Origin: Methanoplanus endosymbiosus | GTDB taxonomy: Archaea; Halobacteriota; Methanomicrobia; Methanomicrobiales; Methanomicrobiaceae | Length of the DNA: 64,000 nt | NCBI RefSeq assembly: GCF_024662215.1 | Contig: NZ_CP096115.1 | Location: 124,001-188,000, forward strand | Reading direction: 5' to 3' | Part shown: positions 1 through 8,238 of the stretch, in pieces | Layout: the number at the start of each line of letters is the position of its first letter | Position numbering within the stretch: position 1 is the first letter of the stretch | Made by a program: the position numbers and the translations under genes | The notes under the pieces: model-generated | What the model was told of the DNA's origin: nothing | The model's database searches: none | The model's input: only the letters and a program-made list of their open reading frames with translations

Positions 1-1
1 T

Positions 2-823
2 GATTTAATCCAGGAAGACAATAATATTGCATCAGATGTACTCATTAAGCATTTCAGGGGTGAAGGTGGGGCATATCTCCGTTTTACAGCCGCTGCACTG
101 AAAGATCCTTATGGAAATATTACTGGTGCGGTTGAGTCTATCATTGATGTGACTGATAAGCTGATGACTGAATCGGCACTCTCAAACACCACTAAAAAAC
201 TGAACACCCTTACCGGAATAATAAGGACTGATCTCTCCAATAAACTTGCGGTTCTCTATGGTTATCTGAGAATGGGTGCTATTAAGTTCAGTGATCCTGA
301 AGTTATTTCATTTGTGACTGATATTAAGGATGCTGCAAGCGGGATTGAAAGACAGATTAATATATCCCGTGATTTCCGGGATCTTGGGACAAAGCCCCCG
401 TCATGGGTGATGGTGCAGAAGGCTGTCAATGAAGCTGCCGGAAAACTTGATTTTGGATCGGTGTATTTTCGTACGTGGACCGAAAGGCTTGAGATCTTTG
501 CAGATCCATATCTGCCCTCAGCATTTAGTCATCTCTTTGATAATGCGCTGAATCTTGCGGAGGATGTAACAAAGATTGTTGTCACATATCAGATACGTGA
601 AGACGGGTGTGCTGTCATTATAGAGGATAACGGGCCTGGAATTCCTGATAGTGTAAAGGTAAAACTCTTTAATCAGAGCAGTGAGGAGGGGTATGGAAGA
701 GGTCTTTTCCTTACACATGAAATTTTATCTATTACCGGCATTGATATTGTGGAAACCGGAATTCCGGGTAAAGGAGCAAGGTTTGAGATTATAATTCCTT
801 CTGAGGGCTACAGGATCAGGTGA
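2..823 (+). CDS. PAS/histidine-kinase-like protein, C-terminal part (5' end outside window)
   Basis: The frame is open from base 2, so the gene begins upstream of the window. The first ~48 residues are the end of a PAS domain. A dimerisation-helix region of the methanogen PAS-kinase type follows (KLNTLTGIIRTDLSNK), then a HATPase_c domain with an N-box (FDNAL), a G1 box (DNGPGIP) and a G2-like box (GYGRGLFL). The related kinase at 12412-15006 reads GITRHDILNQ at the same place, so the phospho-acceptor His is replaced by Thr here. The protein probably cannot autophosphorylate in the usual way; it may bind ATP, act as a dimer partner, or be decaying. No transmembrane segment is visible in this part. 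A ribosome-binding site for the next gene lies over the stop codon. Confidence 0.85.
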   Translation, partial: DLIQEDNNIASDVLIKHFRGEGGAYLRFTAAALKDPYGNITGAVESIIDVTDKLMTESALSNTTKKLNTLTGIIRTDLSNKLAVLYGYLRMGAIKFSDPEVISFVTDIKDAASGIERQINISRDFRDLGTKPPSWVMVQKAVNEAAGKLDFGSVYFRTWTERLEIFADPYLPSAFSHLFDNALNLAEDVTKIVVTYQIREDGCAVIIEDNGPGIPDSVKVKLFNQSSEEGYGRGLFLTHEILSITGIDIVETGIPGKGARFEIIIPSEGYRIR

Positions 824-829
824 TTGGTT

Positions 830-1315
830 ATGGAAAGAGATACCGGCAGAAGGGCAGGTTCGGGTTATAAGGGTATAGTGCCTGAGGTTCGTGAGCTTAA
901 GACATCTGAATTTCCAAAGGCCAATGAAGTATGGGTGGATTATCATAATACTACAGGTGTTCCAAAGACTGACAGGATATTCGGAGCATTTCTTGGTGTG
1001 GAACTTGTCTCCCTTGCACGATGCAGGCGGCATTTGGACGGTTATGAGGTTGACGGTGTCTATACTCCTGATGATTATCGTGGAAGGGGTTATGCCCGTC
1101 TGGTTGTGAATGCACTCATTGAGGCATGCCACAATGATGATCTGTATATGTATTCCGTAAGTCACCTCACTGAATTTTACGGACAGTATGGATTTTATGA
1201 GATTTCAGAGAAGGAACTGCCCGAAGGTGTGCGTGAGAGGTACACATGGGCAGTCGGCAATCTTGGCGGTGTTGGTGTTGTGCCGATGATCAGGACCCAT
1301 ACGGATTATATTTAA
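830..1315 (+). CDS. GNAT-family N-acetyltransferase
   Basis: A 161-residue protein with a GNAT acetyl-CoA-binding signature (YRGRGYARLVV, roughly residues 84-94) and a following segment, FYGQYGFYEI, of the kind that closes the GNAT fold. The substrate cannot be told. I chose ATG 830 because AGGTGAT lies just upstream over the stop of the preceding gene; a TTG at 824 is possible but less likely. It sits 6 bp after the preceding kinase-like gene and is probably cotranscribed with it. Confidence 0.8.
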   Translation: MERDTGRRAGSGYKGIVPEVRELKTSEFPKANEVWVDYHNTTGVPKTDRIFGAFLGVELVSLARCRRHLDGYEVDGVYTPDDYRGRGYARLVVNALIEACHNDDLYMYSVSHLTEFYGQYGFYEISEKELPEGVRERYTWAVGNLGGVGVVPMIRTHTDYI

Positions 1316-1392
1316 TAATGCTCTCTGAACCGGAGATATGCAATATCTCTCTATGTCCCTCTGAAGATATTTATTGATAATTTTGACTGATA

Positions 1393-2850
1393 ATGTTTAC
1401 CGGAATTGATATCGGCGGGACAAATACTGATATTGCAGTTGTCAGGAATAATAATATTGAGACTGTTAAGGTAGCCAATGATGCCGGTATATCCTCGGCA
1501 CTGTCTAAGGTCAGTAGTACCGGAGGCAGGCTTGCTATAAGCACGTCCCAGCCTTTAAACCGTCTGATTATGACATCCCCTGATGATCTGTGCACTGTCA
1601 CAATTCCGGGGCCGGGTCTTCTCCGTTCCGGTGCTGTAAAGGGTGCTGTAACCATCAGGGGTGATATTGCAGAAGAGATTGATCCGGATGAGATCAGAGG
1701 GATTTTTGAAGGGACAGATGCAGACTATCTTGCAGTTGCAGGGAAATTTTCGATTAGAAATCCTCTTCTGGAAGAGAGGGTGCATGAGATTGCACTCGGC
1801 TTTTTTGATGAGAAGAGGATTGCACTGAGTCATCATATTGGTGAGATCGGGTTTCCGTCAAGGATTGCCACTACAAAGATCAATGCACAGGTTAAGGAGG
1901 TGGCCCTTGGAGTTGGGGGTATTGTAAATACTCATTTTTCGGGCAGAGAATTTTATTTTATGAAGGGTGACGGCGGTCTTTCTTCTCCGGAGATGGTATA
2001 TAATAATCCTTCAGTGCTTTATAATTCCAGTCAGGCGGCGGTTGTACTGGGTACGGGGTACCTGACCGGAATTAAAGATGCACTGGTAATTGATATCGGT
2101 GGAACCACCACAGATTTTGTGCCCATGAAAGGCGGGATGCCTGAGGAGGAGGAACTGGATTTCGGGGGAGGGCATACGGGGATTCGCGGGATCAGGTCGC
2201 TTTCGCTGCCTTATGGTGGAGATTCCTTAATTGACGGCGGTCTTCTGCCTTTCAGGGAAGGTGCTTCACGGGCTTTTGGGGGCAGATCGTTTACACTGAC
2301 AGATGCCTTAAATGTCTGTGGGCATGAGATTGGGGACTATAAGTCATCGGGATATGTTAACCGGAGCCTTGCTGATATGGTTGTTTCAGACTATTTTGAG
2401 AAGATTGAGTATGCGATCTCGGTCTTCTCTCCTGATCTGATTATCGGGGCTGGTTATCTTGCACCTCTGCTTATGCCTGAGATTGCAGGAATTACGGGTA
2501 TTGAGGCACTCATTCCGGATCACGCCGGTTCAGCCAATGCGGTCGGGGTTGCAGTGTCGAGGGTGAGTATACTGCTTAATGTCCGTTATGACAGTGAGAA
2601 GGGCCGGATGATTGTTAATGGTGAGGTGAGGCATCCGGACAGGATATATTCTGATGATGAACTTATTGAGGAGTGTATCAGTGAACTCAGAAGGACTGCA
2701 ATGGAGATGGGTTCACCGGAGGAGGACTGTGAGGAGGTTGTCATCCGGAATTTCAGGGCCTATGATGTTGTCCGGAATAAGGAGAGGGCAGGAAGGATTA
2801 TTGACCTGTCTGTTGCTATTCTGCCGGGGATTTCATCGGAGGCGTTATGA
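1393..2850 (+). CDS. Hydantoinase/oxoprolinase-family protein (HyuA-like)
   Basis: A 485-residue member of the HyuA / N-methylhydantoinase A superfamily, which has an ASKHA actin-like ATPase fold. The N-terminal nucleotide motif is FTGIDIGGTNTDIAVV. A second phosphate motif, VIDIGGTTTDFVP, lies near residue 235, followed by the glycine-rich segment FGGGHTGIRG. Archaeal proteins of this size are shorter than bacterial HyuA subunits and are usually of unknown substrate, so hydantoin or oxoproline hydrolysis should not be assumed. Its stop overlaps the start of the histone-deacetylase gene (ATGA), so the two were translationally coupled before the insertion sequence entered the second gene. Confidence 0.8.
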   Translation: MFTGIDIGGTNTDIAVVRNNNIETVKVANDAGISSALSKVSSTGGRLAISTSQPLNRLIMTSPDDLCTVTIPGPGLLRSGAVKGAVTIRGDIAEEIDPDEIRGIFEGTDADYLAVAGKFSIRNPLLEERVHEIALGFFDEKRIALSHHIGEIGFPSRIATTKINAQVKEVALGVGGIVNTHFSGREFYFMKGDGGLSSPEMVYNNPSVLYNSSQAAVVLGTGYLTGIKDALVIDIGGTTTDFVPMKGGMPEEEELDFGGGHTGIRGIRSLSLPYGGDSLIDGGLLPFREGASRAFGGRSFTLTDALNVCGHEIGDYKSSGYVNRSLADMVVSDYFEKIEYAISVFSPDLIIGAGYLAPLLMPEIAGITGIEALIPDHAGSANAVGVAVSRVSILLNVRYDSEKGRMIVNGEVRHPDRIYSDDELIEECISELRRTAMEMGSPEEDCEEVVIRNFRAYDVVRNKERAGRIIDLSVAILPGISSEAL

Positions 2851-3519
2851 GGACCGGAATTGTGTATCATCCGGATTATCTTCTGCATGAGCAGAGTCCG
2901 ACACATGCGGAGAGGCGTGAGAGGATTGCATATACCATTGATATGCTGGATGAGGAGGAGATCTGGGATGATGCCGGGATTAAGAGGATAAATCCCCGGA
3001 TGGCGGCTGAGGATGAAATTCTGTCAGTGCATACCGGAGATTACCTCCGGAGACTGAAGGAGGCTGATATATCCGGTGCTGAATTTGATACCAATACCTA
3101 TGGCCCTCCCGGATTTCTGAAAAACGCTCTTCTCTCTGCCGGAGGTGCAGTTACTGCCGGTGAGGCTGTAATGTCTGGTGAAGTAAGAAATTCCTTTGCC
3201 CTGATTCGTCCTCCTGGTCATCATGCAGGCCGGAATTTTGCCGGAGGTTTTTGTTATATCAATAATGTGGCGGTTATGACGAGGGCTGTACAGAATTCCG
3301 GTGTTAAACGGGTGATGATCATTGACTGGGATGCCCATCACGGCAATGGTACCCAGGATATTTTCTATGATGATCCTGATGTGTTATATGTCTCGATTCA
3401 CCAGGAGCACTGTTTTCCGGGTACTGGCAAAATTAAGGATGTTGGTGATGGGGTGGCTAAGGGCCGGACGATTAATATGCCAATTGCACCCGGAAGTTCG
3501 GGCAGGGTTTACCGGTATC
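2847..3519 (+). pseudogene. Histone deacetylase family protein, 5' part (split by insertion sequence)
   Basis: The N-terminal ~224 residues of a class I/II-type histone deacetylase/AcuC family zinc amidohydrolase. Visible are the His-His catalytic motif RPPGHHAGRNFAGGFCYINN and the zinc-site motif DWDAHHGNGTQDIF. The reading frame runs into the insertion sequence and stops at 3530 after a few foreign residues. If the element and one copy of the target duplication are removed, this part joins in frame to the part at 5257-5666 as ...RVYRYLMKEIIVPAAEE..., as expected for the family. The C-terminal zinc-ligand region is thus lost from this fragment. Archaeal members may deacetylate proteins or small amides; the intact gene's substrate is unknown. 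Confidence 0.9.
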
Positions 3520-3532
3520 CAGTACTTTAAAC
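3519..3532 (+). repeat. Left terminal inverted repeat of the insertion sequence
   Basis: CCAGTACTTTAAAC, perfectly complementary to 5244-5257. The adjacent 3514-3519 GGTATC is repeated at 5257-5262 as the target duplication. Confidence 0.9.
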
Positions 3533-3853
3533 TTAGACGATCATTAATATGTTTAAACCTACAATATTAAATTCAAAATACTCTCTTAAATTACCTAAAT
3601 CGCAGTATTGGCCCTAAATTCTCCGTTTTTTTGCACCGAGGTCACAAGGCACGTTTTGTAAACCTATTTTGATTAACATCACTCATCCCCATTTAGGCCT
3701 CATTACATTCTTCCATTTCTCATCGAGATCAATCTGAAAAGAGTATCTTTGAATTGAAATTGTGTTGTTTCCAGTGAAAAAGTTACAAAATTATAGATAG
3801 CTACCGCTAAATCGGTCGCAGCTGCATATTCCGTTCATTGAGATGTCAGAATG

Positions 3854-5020
3854 TCAGCTTATAGCAATTTCATCAATCCTTAATATACGAAAATGAGTCA
3901 TACTTTCTTCAAATATGATGGCAAGATAATGATTTAAGGGGAATTTGTCCCTGTATATTACTTTTGGTCCTCTCTGAATCTTTGCAAATCGCTTCCATTT
4001 TGTTAAAACCCAAAAATTCTGAATTATGCATGCAATTAGATAATAAAAAAATCTCACCACATGATCCTTGGTGGATGTTCTTACTTTGAATTTATTATTA
4101 ATGACATATGTTGATTCAATGGCAAATCTATGCCTGTATCGCTCACTAATTGATTGTGGGGAAGTATTAATTTTGTACACAACAAAAGCACGATGAAGAG
4201 CACCTTTTTTACCCTTTTTACCTTTCATGTAAATGACACGATCAACAATTTTCACCTTACATTTTAGCTTATTCTTCGATTTGGCGTTTATAACATATTC
4301 AAATGATTTTGATTTCTTTCCCTTCAGCTGCCTTTTGAGTTCATCACTGTTCTTCTTAACAGGCACTATGTGAGGAATTTCAGATTCCTTAAGGTAACTG
4401 AAGATTTCAGCAGAGTAAAACTCACGGTCAAGCATCAGAGATTTGATCTTGAATCCATATCCATAAATTAAATCAACACAATTCTTTATTGCGGTGAGGT
4501 TAGTGGAATCTCTAAACAAAGGAATAACCTGAAGTATAAGGTGCTTATCCATATTTACAACCGAGAATGTCAGGTATCCAACAAAATAATTTGTCGATGC
4601 CTTTCTTTTTCCACCTACAATTGGAGATTTAGGATTTTTTTTATCCTTTTTCCCATAATATGGAATTAGCGTTATATCAATTGCAAAATCATACTTCTGA
4701 CCTTTCTTAAGGATTCCTTTTCCCGCTTTTAAAAGCATTTTTGGAGTATTTAGTGTCAATTCCTCCATATTAAGGCCATGAAGTTTTTTTAGACAAGTCG
4801 TATGGGACGGTAGTCCTTCCGTCATTTTTGCAAAACCGGATATTGAGTTATTAGAACATGCCGTAGCGATAGCTCCCCGAATCAACGTTAGACTATCATA
4901 GTTTCTGCCACCTGTTAAGGTTACATTCCCCTCAACAAGAGCGCATATCGGTTCAAGGTTTCCAAGCTTATTTTCTTTATTAAGCTCTGATTTGCCTATA
5001 TTTTGACAATTATTTGCCAT
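3854..5020 (-). CDS. Transposase, IS4-superfamily ISH3-like DDE
   Basis: A 388-residue basic protein with a DDE catalytic triad of the IS4 superfamily: Asp115 in FAIDITLIPYYG, Asp198 in LMLDREFYS and Glu302 in RYRHRFAIESTY (the Y-x2-R-x3-E-x-type signature). The spacing and the archaeal setting suit the ISH3 family. A TATA-like box, read on the minus strand as TTTATATACT (5038-5047), is close enough to the ATG for a leaderless transcript. The frame is intact, so the element could still be active. Confidence 0.88.
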   Translation of the reverse strand: MANNCQNIGKSELNKENKLGNLEPICALVEGNVTLTGGRNYDSLTLIRGAIATACSNNSISGFAKMTEGLPSHTTCLKKLHGLNMEELTLNTPKMLLKAGKGILKKGQKYDFAIDITLIPYYGKKDKKNPKSPIVGGKRKASTNYFVGYLTFSVVNMDKHLILQVIPLFRDSTNLTAIKNCVDLIYGYGFKIKSLMLDREFYSAEIFSYLKESEIPHIVPVKKNSDELKRQLKGKKSKSFEYVINAKSKNKLKCKVKIVDRVIYMKGKKGKKGALHRAFVVYKINTSPQSISERYRHRFAIESTYVINNKFKVRTSTKDHVVRFFYYLIACIIQNFWVLTKWKRFAKIQRGPKVIYRDKFPLNHYLAIIFEESMTHFRILRIDEIAIS

Positions 5021-5037
5021 ATGAGGGGTTTTTGAGA

Positions 5038-5047
5038 GTATATAAAC
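5038..5047 (-). promoter_or_regulatory. Probable TATA box of the transposase gene
   Basis: Minus-strand TTTATATACT centred about 22 bp before the transposase ATG. Archaeal transcription starts about 25 bp after the TATA box, which would give a leaderless or nearly leaderless mRNA. Confidence 0.5.
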
Positions 5048-5134
5048 CCCACCATAAATCAGGCGTACGTCAAAAAAATAAGGTAAATTCGGGCTAAATT
5101 CTAAAAGAATTTGGCGATATTGGGGTAAACGCGC

Positions 5135-5156
5135 AGTATTACGCGCAGTAGTCCAT
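5135..5156 (+). repeat. Short direct repeat inside the insertion sequence
   Basis: ACGCGCAGTA occurs twice, separated by two bases, in the subterminal non-coding part of the element. It could be a subterminal transposase site or chance. Confidence 0.3.
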
Positions 5157-5256
5157 GTGGTTTGTCATTAAAATAGAGAAGTACTTAACTTTCTCAAGTT
5201 GGGCAGAAATACTCTGAGCAAAAAATGGGGTTTTTCAGGAAATGTTTAAAGTACTG

Positions 5257-5666
5257 GGTATCTTATGAAGGAGATTATCGTTCCGGCGGCTGAGGAGTTT
5301 AAACCCGGATTTATTGCTGTCTCTGCCGGGCAGGACAATCATTTTACTGATCAGCAGACAAGGCTTGCCCTTGATACGAAGGGCTATGCTGATCTGATGT
5401 CTGAGGCTGTTTATCTGGCAGAGAAGCTCTGTAGTGGGAGAATTGCAGCAGTTTTAGAGGGTGGATACAGTGTTGAGGGTGCACTTCCGTATGTGAACCT
5501 TGCTATAATTGCTTCTCTTGCCGGCCTTGATCTCTCGATGATGAGGGAGCCGGCTTCGTATGATCCTTTGTATAAGGACTCTTTTAATGATATAGCCTTT
5601 AAGGTCTCGGAGAAGATGTCGAGGAAGCTTAAGAAGGTTCAGTCTAAGTGGTGGGACTGTTTCTGA
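5257..5666 (+). pseudogene. Histone deacetylase family protein, 3' part (split by insertion sequence)
   Basis: The C-terminal ~135 residues of the gene that begins at 2847, including the family segment AVSAGQDNHFTDQQ (the position of the third zinc-ligand Asp in SAGxDxH). An ATG at 5265 could start a 133-residue fragment, but it would lack the His-His catalytic motif and most of the fold. The first codons after the element continue the frame of the 5' part once one GGTATC copy is removed. The stop is 18 bp before darT, which may now depend on a promoter in or near the element. Confidence 0.88.
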
Positions 5667-5684
5667 AGGTTTTGGGAGATATTT

Positions 5685-6287
5685 ATGGTTGAGGATATTA
5701 AGGATGAACTGTATTTTATTGTGCTGATAGAGAATATATCCTCAATATTGAAACACGGTATTCTTTCAAACAATCTGGCTTCGGAAATCCTTCACGAAAA
5801 TGTATCAATGAAGATCATACAGGATCGAAGGGCTAAAGTTCAGATTCCGGGCGGTATGATGCTTCATCATTATGCAAATCTCTATTTTGATGCCAGAAAT
5901 CCTATGATGAGAGTTGTAACTGATCCTGTTAACAATGTAAAACCGGTTTGTGTTCTCCGGATAAGTAAAGAGATTCTGAAGCTTGATGGTGTTGTTGTCA
6001 GCAGTCAGAATGCTTCAAGCAGTTATGTATTATTTTATTCCTCTCCTGAAGGTCTGCTGAAACTGGATTTTGATCTGATATATGCCCGTAACTGGAATCA
6101 TCCGGATCAGGTTGAATACTGGAAGCACAAAAGTATAAAATGTGCAGAAGTACTAATCCCATATAGCATTGGAACAGAATATATTACAGGTGCATATGTG
6201 CCTGACAAGTATTCGGAAAGTGAATTGAAAAAAGCAGGATTTAATCTGGAAATAATAATTTACCCTGATATTTTCTTTGGAGATTAA
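5685..6287 (+). CDS. darT: DarT-type DNA ADP-ribosyltransferase toxin (DUF4433)
   Basis: A 200-residue protein matching the DarT family, which transfers ADP-ribose from NAD+ to bases in single-stranded DNA. Visible family segments are FIVLIENISSILKHGIL near the start, HHYANLYFDARNPMM around residues 61-75 (the H-x-Y..Y/F-F region), and the helix ending in Glu155 (KCAEVLIP), the expected catalytic Glu. The ribosome-binding site is GGGAG before ATG 5685. The stop is 2 bp before a macrodomain gene, which is the DarTG order (toxin then antitoxin) and the main support for the call. Exact base specificity and subfamily cannot be told from sequence by eye. Confidence 0.85.
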   Translation: MVEDIKDELYFIVLIENISSILKHGILSNNLASEILHENVSMKIIQDRRAKVQIPGGMMLHHYANLYFDARNPMMRVVTDPVNNVKPVCVLRISKEILKLDGVVVSSQNASSSYVLFYSSPEGLLKLDFDLIYARNWNHPDQVEYWKHKSIKCAEVLIPYSIGTEYITGAYVPDKYSESELKKAGFNLEIIIYPDIFFGD

Positions 6288-6289
6288 AG

Positions 6290-7414
6290 ATGACAGTTGA
6301 AGTGGTGCTTGGAGATATTCTTAATGATAAATCGCAGACTCTTGTAAATACTGTGAACTGTGTCGGTGTTATGGGCAAGGGAATTGCACTTGAATTTAAG
6401 AAGAAGTATCCGGCAATGTTTGAGGATTATAAAATACGTTGCAGGAAAGGAGAGGTTGAACATGGTGTTCCATACCATTATGAAGATATCTTTGGCAATT
6501 CAATAATTAATTTTCCAACAAAGGATCACTGGCGTTCTGCATCACGGATTGATGATATTGTCAGAGGTCTTGATCTTTTCATCAGTTGTTATAAATCATG
6601 GAATGTAACTTCAGTAGCATTTCCGCCGCTTGGATGTGGAAATGGTGGTCTTCTCTGGGAGGATGTTGGCCCTCTGATGTACAGAAAACTGTCTTCTATT
6701 GATATTCCTGTCTGTATTTATGCCCCTTATTCAACGCCTGAAGATCATATGACTTGTGAGTATCTTTCAGATTCAATGAATTATAATGATAATATTACCG
6801 GAACTATTCTGAGGAATAATATTACTCCTGAGAAAGTATTGCTTCTTGAGGTGTTATTCCGGCTTGAGAATATGAAATATGTTTCACCGGTTGGCAGGAC
6901 AATATTTCAGAAGATCTGTTATATGCTTACACAAACCGGTGTTGATCTCAACATCTCATTTAAACAGGGAACTTACGGGCCTTTTTCTGATGGTACTAAA
7001 GATCTAATCAAAGAATTTTCCAACTGTAATCTCATTACAGAGAAGAAGACCGGTTCTATGATTAATATCAGAACCGGGTCTGAATTTCCGGCTGTAAAAG
7101 AGCAGTTTAAAGAAGAAATCCAGGCCGGTGATGATAAGATTGAGACGGTGGTGGATTTATTTTCAAGGATTAAGAGTACTGAACAGGCCGGTGAGGTTAC
7201 AACTGTATTTTATGTATATAGTGAACTTAAATCGAGAAAACCTTTTGGTAAAATATCCGAAGAGATGATCTTTGATCGTGTGATTGAGTGGAAAAATTAC
7301 TGGGCGAATGAAGAGAAGCTTAAATCAATTGCAGATACAGTGCGTATTCTTACTGTCCTGAGATGGATTCAGGTTGAATTCAGTGATAATCTGCCGGTAA
7401 GTGAAATCGTCTGA
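6290..7414 (+). CDS. darG: DarG-type antitoxin: macrodomain ADP-ribosyl glycohydrolase with C-terminal domain
   Basis: A 374-residue protein. Residues ~1-150 are a macrodomain: VVLGDI at the start, NTVNCVGVMGKGIALEF (ligand loop) and PPLGCGNGGLLW (second loop). In DarG this domain removes ADP-ribose from DNA. The C-terminal part, from residue ~180, contains FQKICYMLTQTG...GTYGPFSDG, which recalls the SocA/Panacea-type antitoxin fold and probably binds the toxin directly. The gene is 2 bp after darT and presumably translationally coupled to it. The chromosomal location next to an insertion sequence fits a mobile stability or anti-phage module. Confidence 0.85.
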   Translation: MTVEVVLGDILNDKSQTLVNTVNCVGVMGKGIALEFKKKYPAMFEDYKIRCRKGEVEHGVPYHYEDIFGNSIINFPTKDHWRSASRIDDIVRGLDLFISCYKSWNVTSVAFPPLGCGNGGLLWEDVGPLMYRKLSSIDIPVCIYAPYSTPEDHMTCEYLSDSMNYNDNITGTILRNNITPEKVLLLEVLFRLENMKYVSPVGRTIFQKICYMLTQTGVDLNISFKQGTYGPFSDGTKDLIKEFSNCNLITEKKTGSMINIRTGSEFPAVKEQFKEEIQAGDDKIETVVDLFSRIKSTEQAGEVTTVFYVYSELKSRKPFGKISEEMIFDRVIEWKNYWANEEKLKSIADTVRILTVLRWIQVEFSDNLPVSEIV

Positions 7415-7501
7415 TTATGTTTCAGGTTGGTGTAAATATTATTGATCTACACATAAAGCGTGTAAAATTCAGGGAAAAAAGTATTGCAGCCTAAGGCAGT
7501 A

Positions 7502-8083
7502 TCAGAGAGGAACAAAATCCTTCTGATAAACCTCATTGAGTACCTGGCCAAGGCCTGCATATATGGCAGATAAGCCACATATTATCCCTTCATATCCGGC
7601 TATGGTTGTTATAGCTGCATTGCCTGTGAAATCTCCGGCTGCAAGCAGAAAGAAGAGCAGAGCAAGGGATCCAAAGACAAACTGTATAGCCCGGTTCATC
7701 TTAAGAGTGGCAACAAACATCACCGTAGTGAATATCCCCCACATAACGAGGTATGAACCCATTGCAACCTTTTCAGGTGCAGCTGCAAGACCCAGCCCCG
7801 GCAGGATAAGCAGAGCCACAAGGCTTATCCAGAAGAAGCCATAAGAACAGAATGCAGTCGTTCCAAAGGTATTATTCTTCTTCCACTCCATTATTCCGGC
7901 TATAACCTGTGCAAGGCCTCCGTAAAATATCCCCATACCCATAATCATACTTCCAAGTGCAAAATACCCTGCATTGTGAAGATTTAATAGTACAGTCGTC
8001 ATGCCAAAGGCCAAAAGCCCAAGCGGTGCCGGGTTGGCCGTTCCGTCTATCAGAAAGAAACTGTTTCTGTTCTCCTTTTCCAT
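7502..8083 (-). CDS. satP: GPR1/FUN34/YaaH (SatP) family acetate transporter
   Basis: A 193-residue integral membrane protein with six hydrophobic segments and the family signature [11 protein letters not shown] near the N-terminus. The family moves acetate or succinate with protons. The start is supported by GGTGATC three bases before ATG. It lies 155 bp downstream of acs in the same direction, which fits uptake and then activation of acetate as a carbon source, a usual need of hydrogenotrophic Methanomicrobiales. The direction of transport in vivo is inferred. Confidence 0.88.
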   Translation of the reverse strand: MEKENRNSFFLIDGTANPAPLGLLAFGMTTVLLNLHNAGYFALGSMIMGMGIFYGGLAQVIAGIMEWKKNNTFGTTAFCSYGFFWISLVALLILPGLGLAAAPEKVAMGSYLVMWGIFTTVMFVATLKMNRAIQFVFGSLALLFFLLAAGDFTGNAAITTIAGYEGIICGLSAIYAGLGQVLNEVYQKDFVPL

Positions 8084-8238
8084 TTAGATCACCATTATTA
8101 ATTGTATTTGATTGCATTTCCGGCCGGAATTTTTGCAGGGTTTATCAGATAACTCAGATACTTCCCGTCATCTGCAAAGATCACCTGAACTCAGGGACAA
8201 AGTTCTTCATCCGCCTGCAAAAATCTGTTTTTGGGGTT

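Larger units (their letters stand above)
3519..5257. mobile_element. ISH3/IS4-like insertion sequence
   Basis: A complete element of about 1.74 kb inserted in the histone-deacetylase gene. Its ends are a 14-bp inverted repeat, CCAGTACTTTAAAC (3519-3532) and its complement GTTTAAAGTACTGG (5244-5257). The flanks carry the direct repeat GTAT (3515-3518 and 5258-5261). If the repeat is taken as 13 bp, the duplication becomes GGTATC (3514-3519 and 5257-5262), so the exact boundary is uncertain by one base. One transposase gene is on the minus strand. About 320 bp of AT-rich non-coding sequence lies between its stop and the left end, and about 220 bp before its start. Confidence 0.92.
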
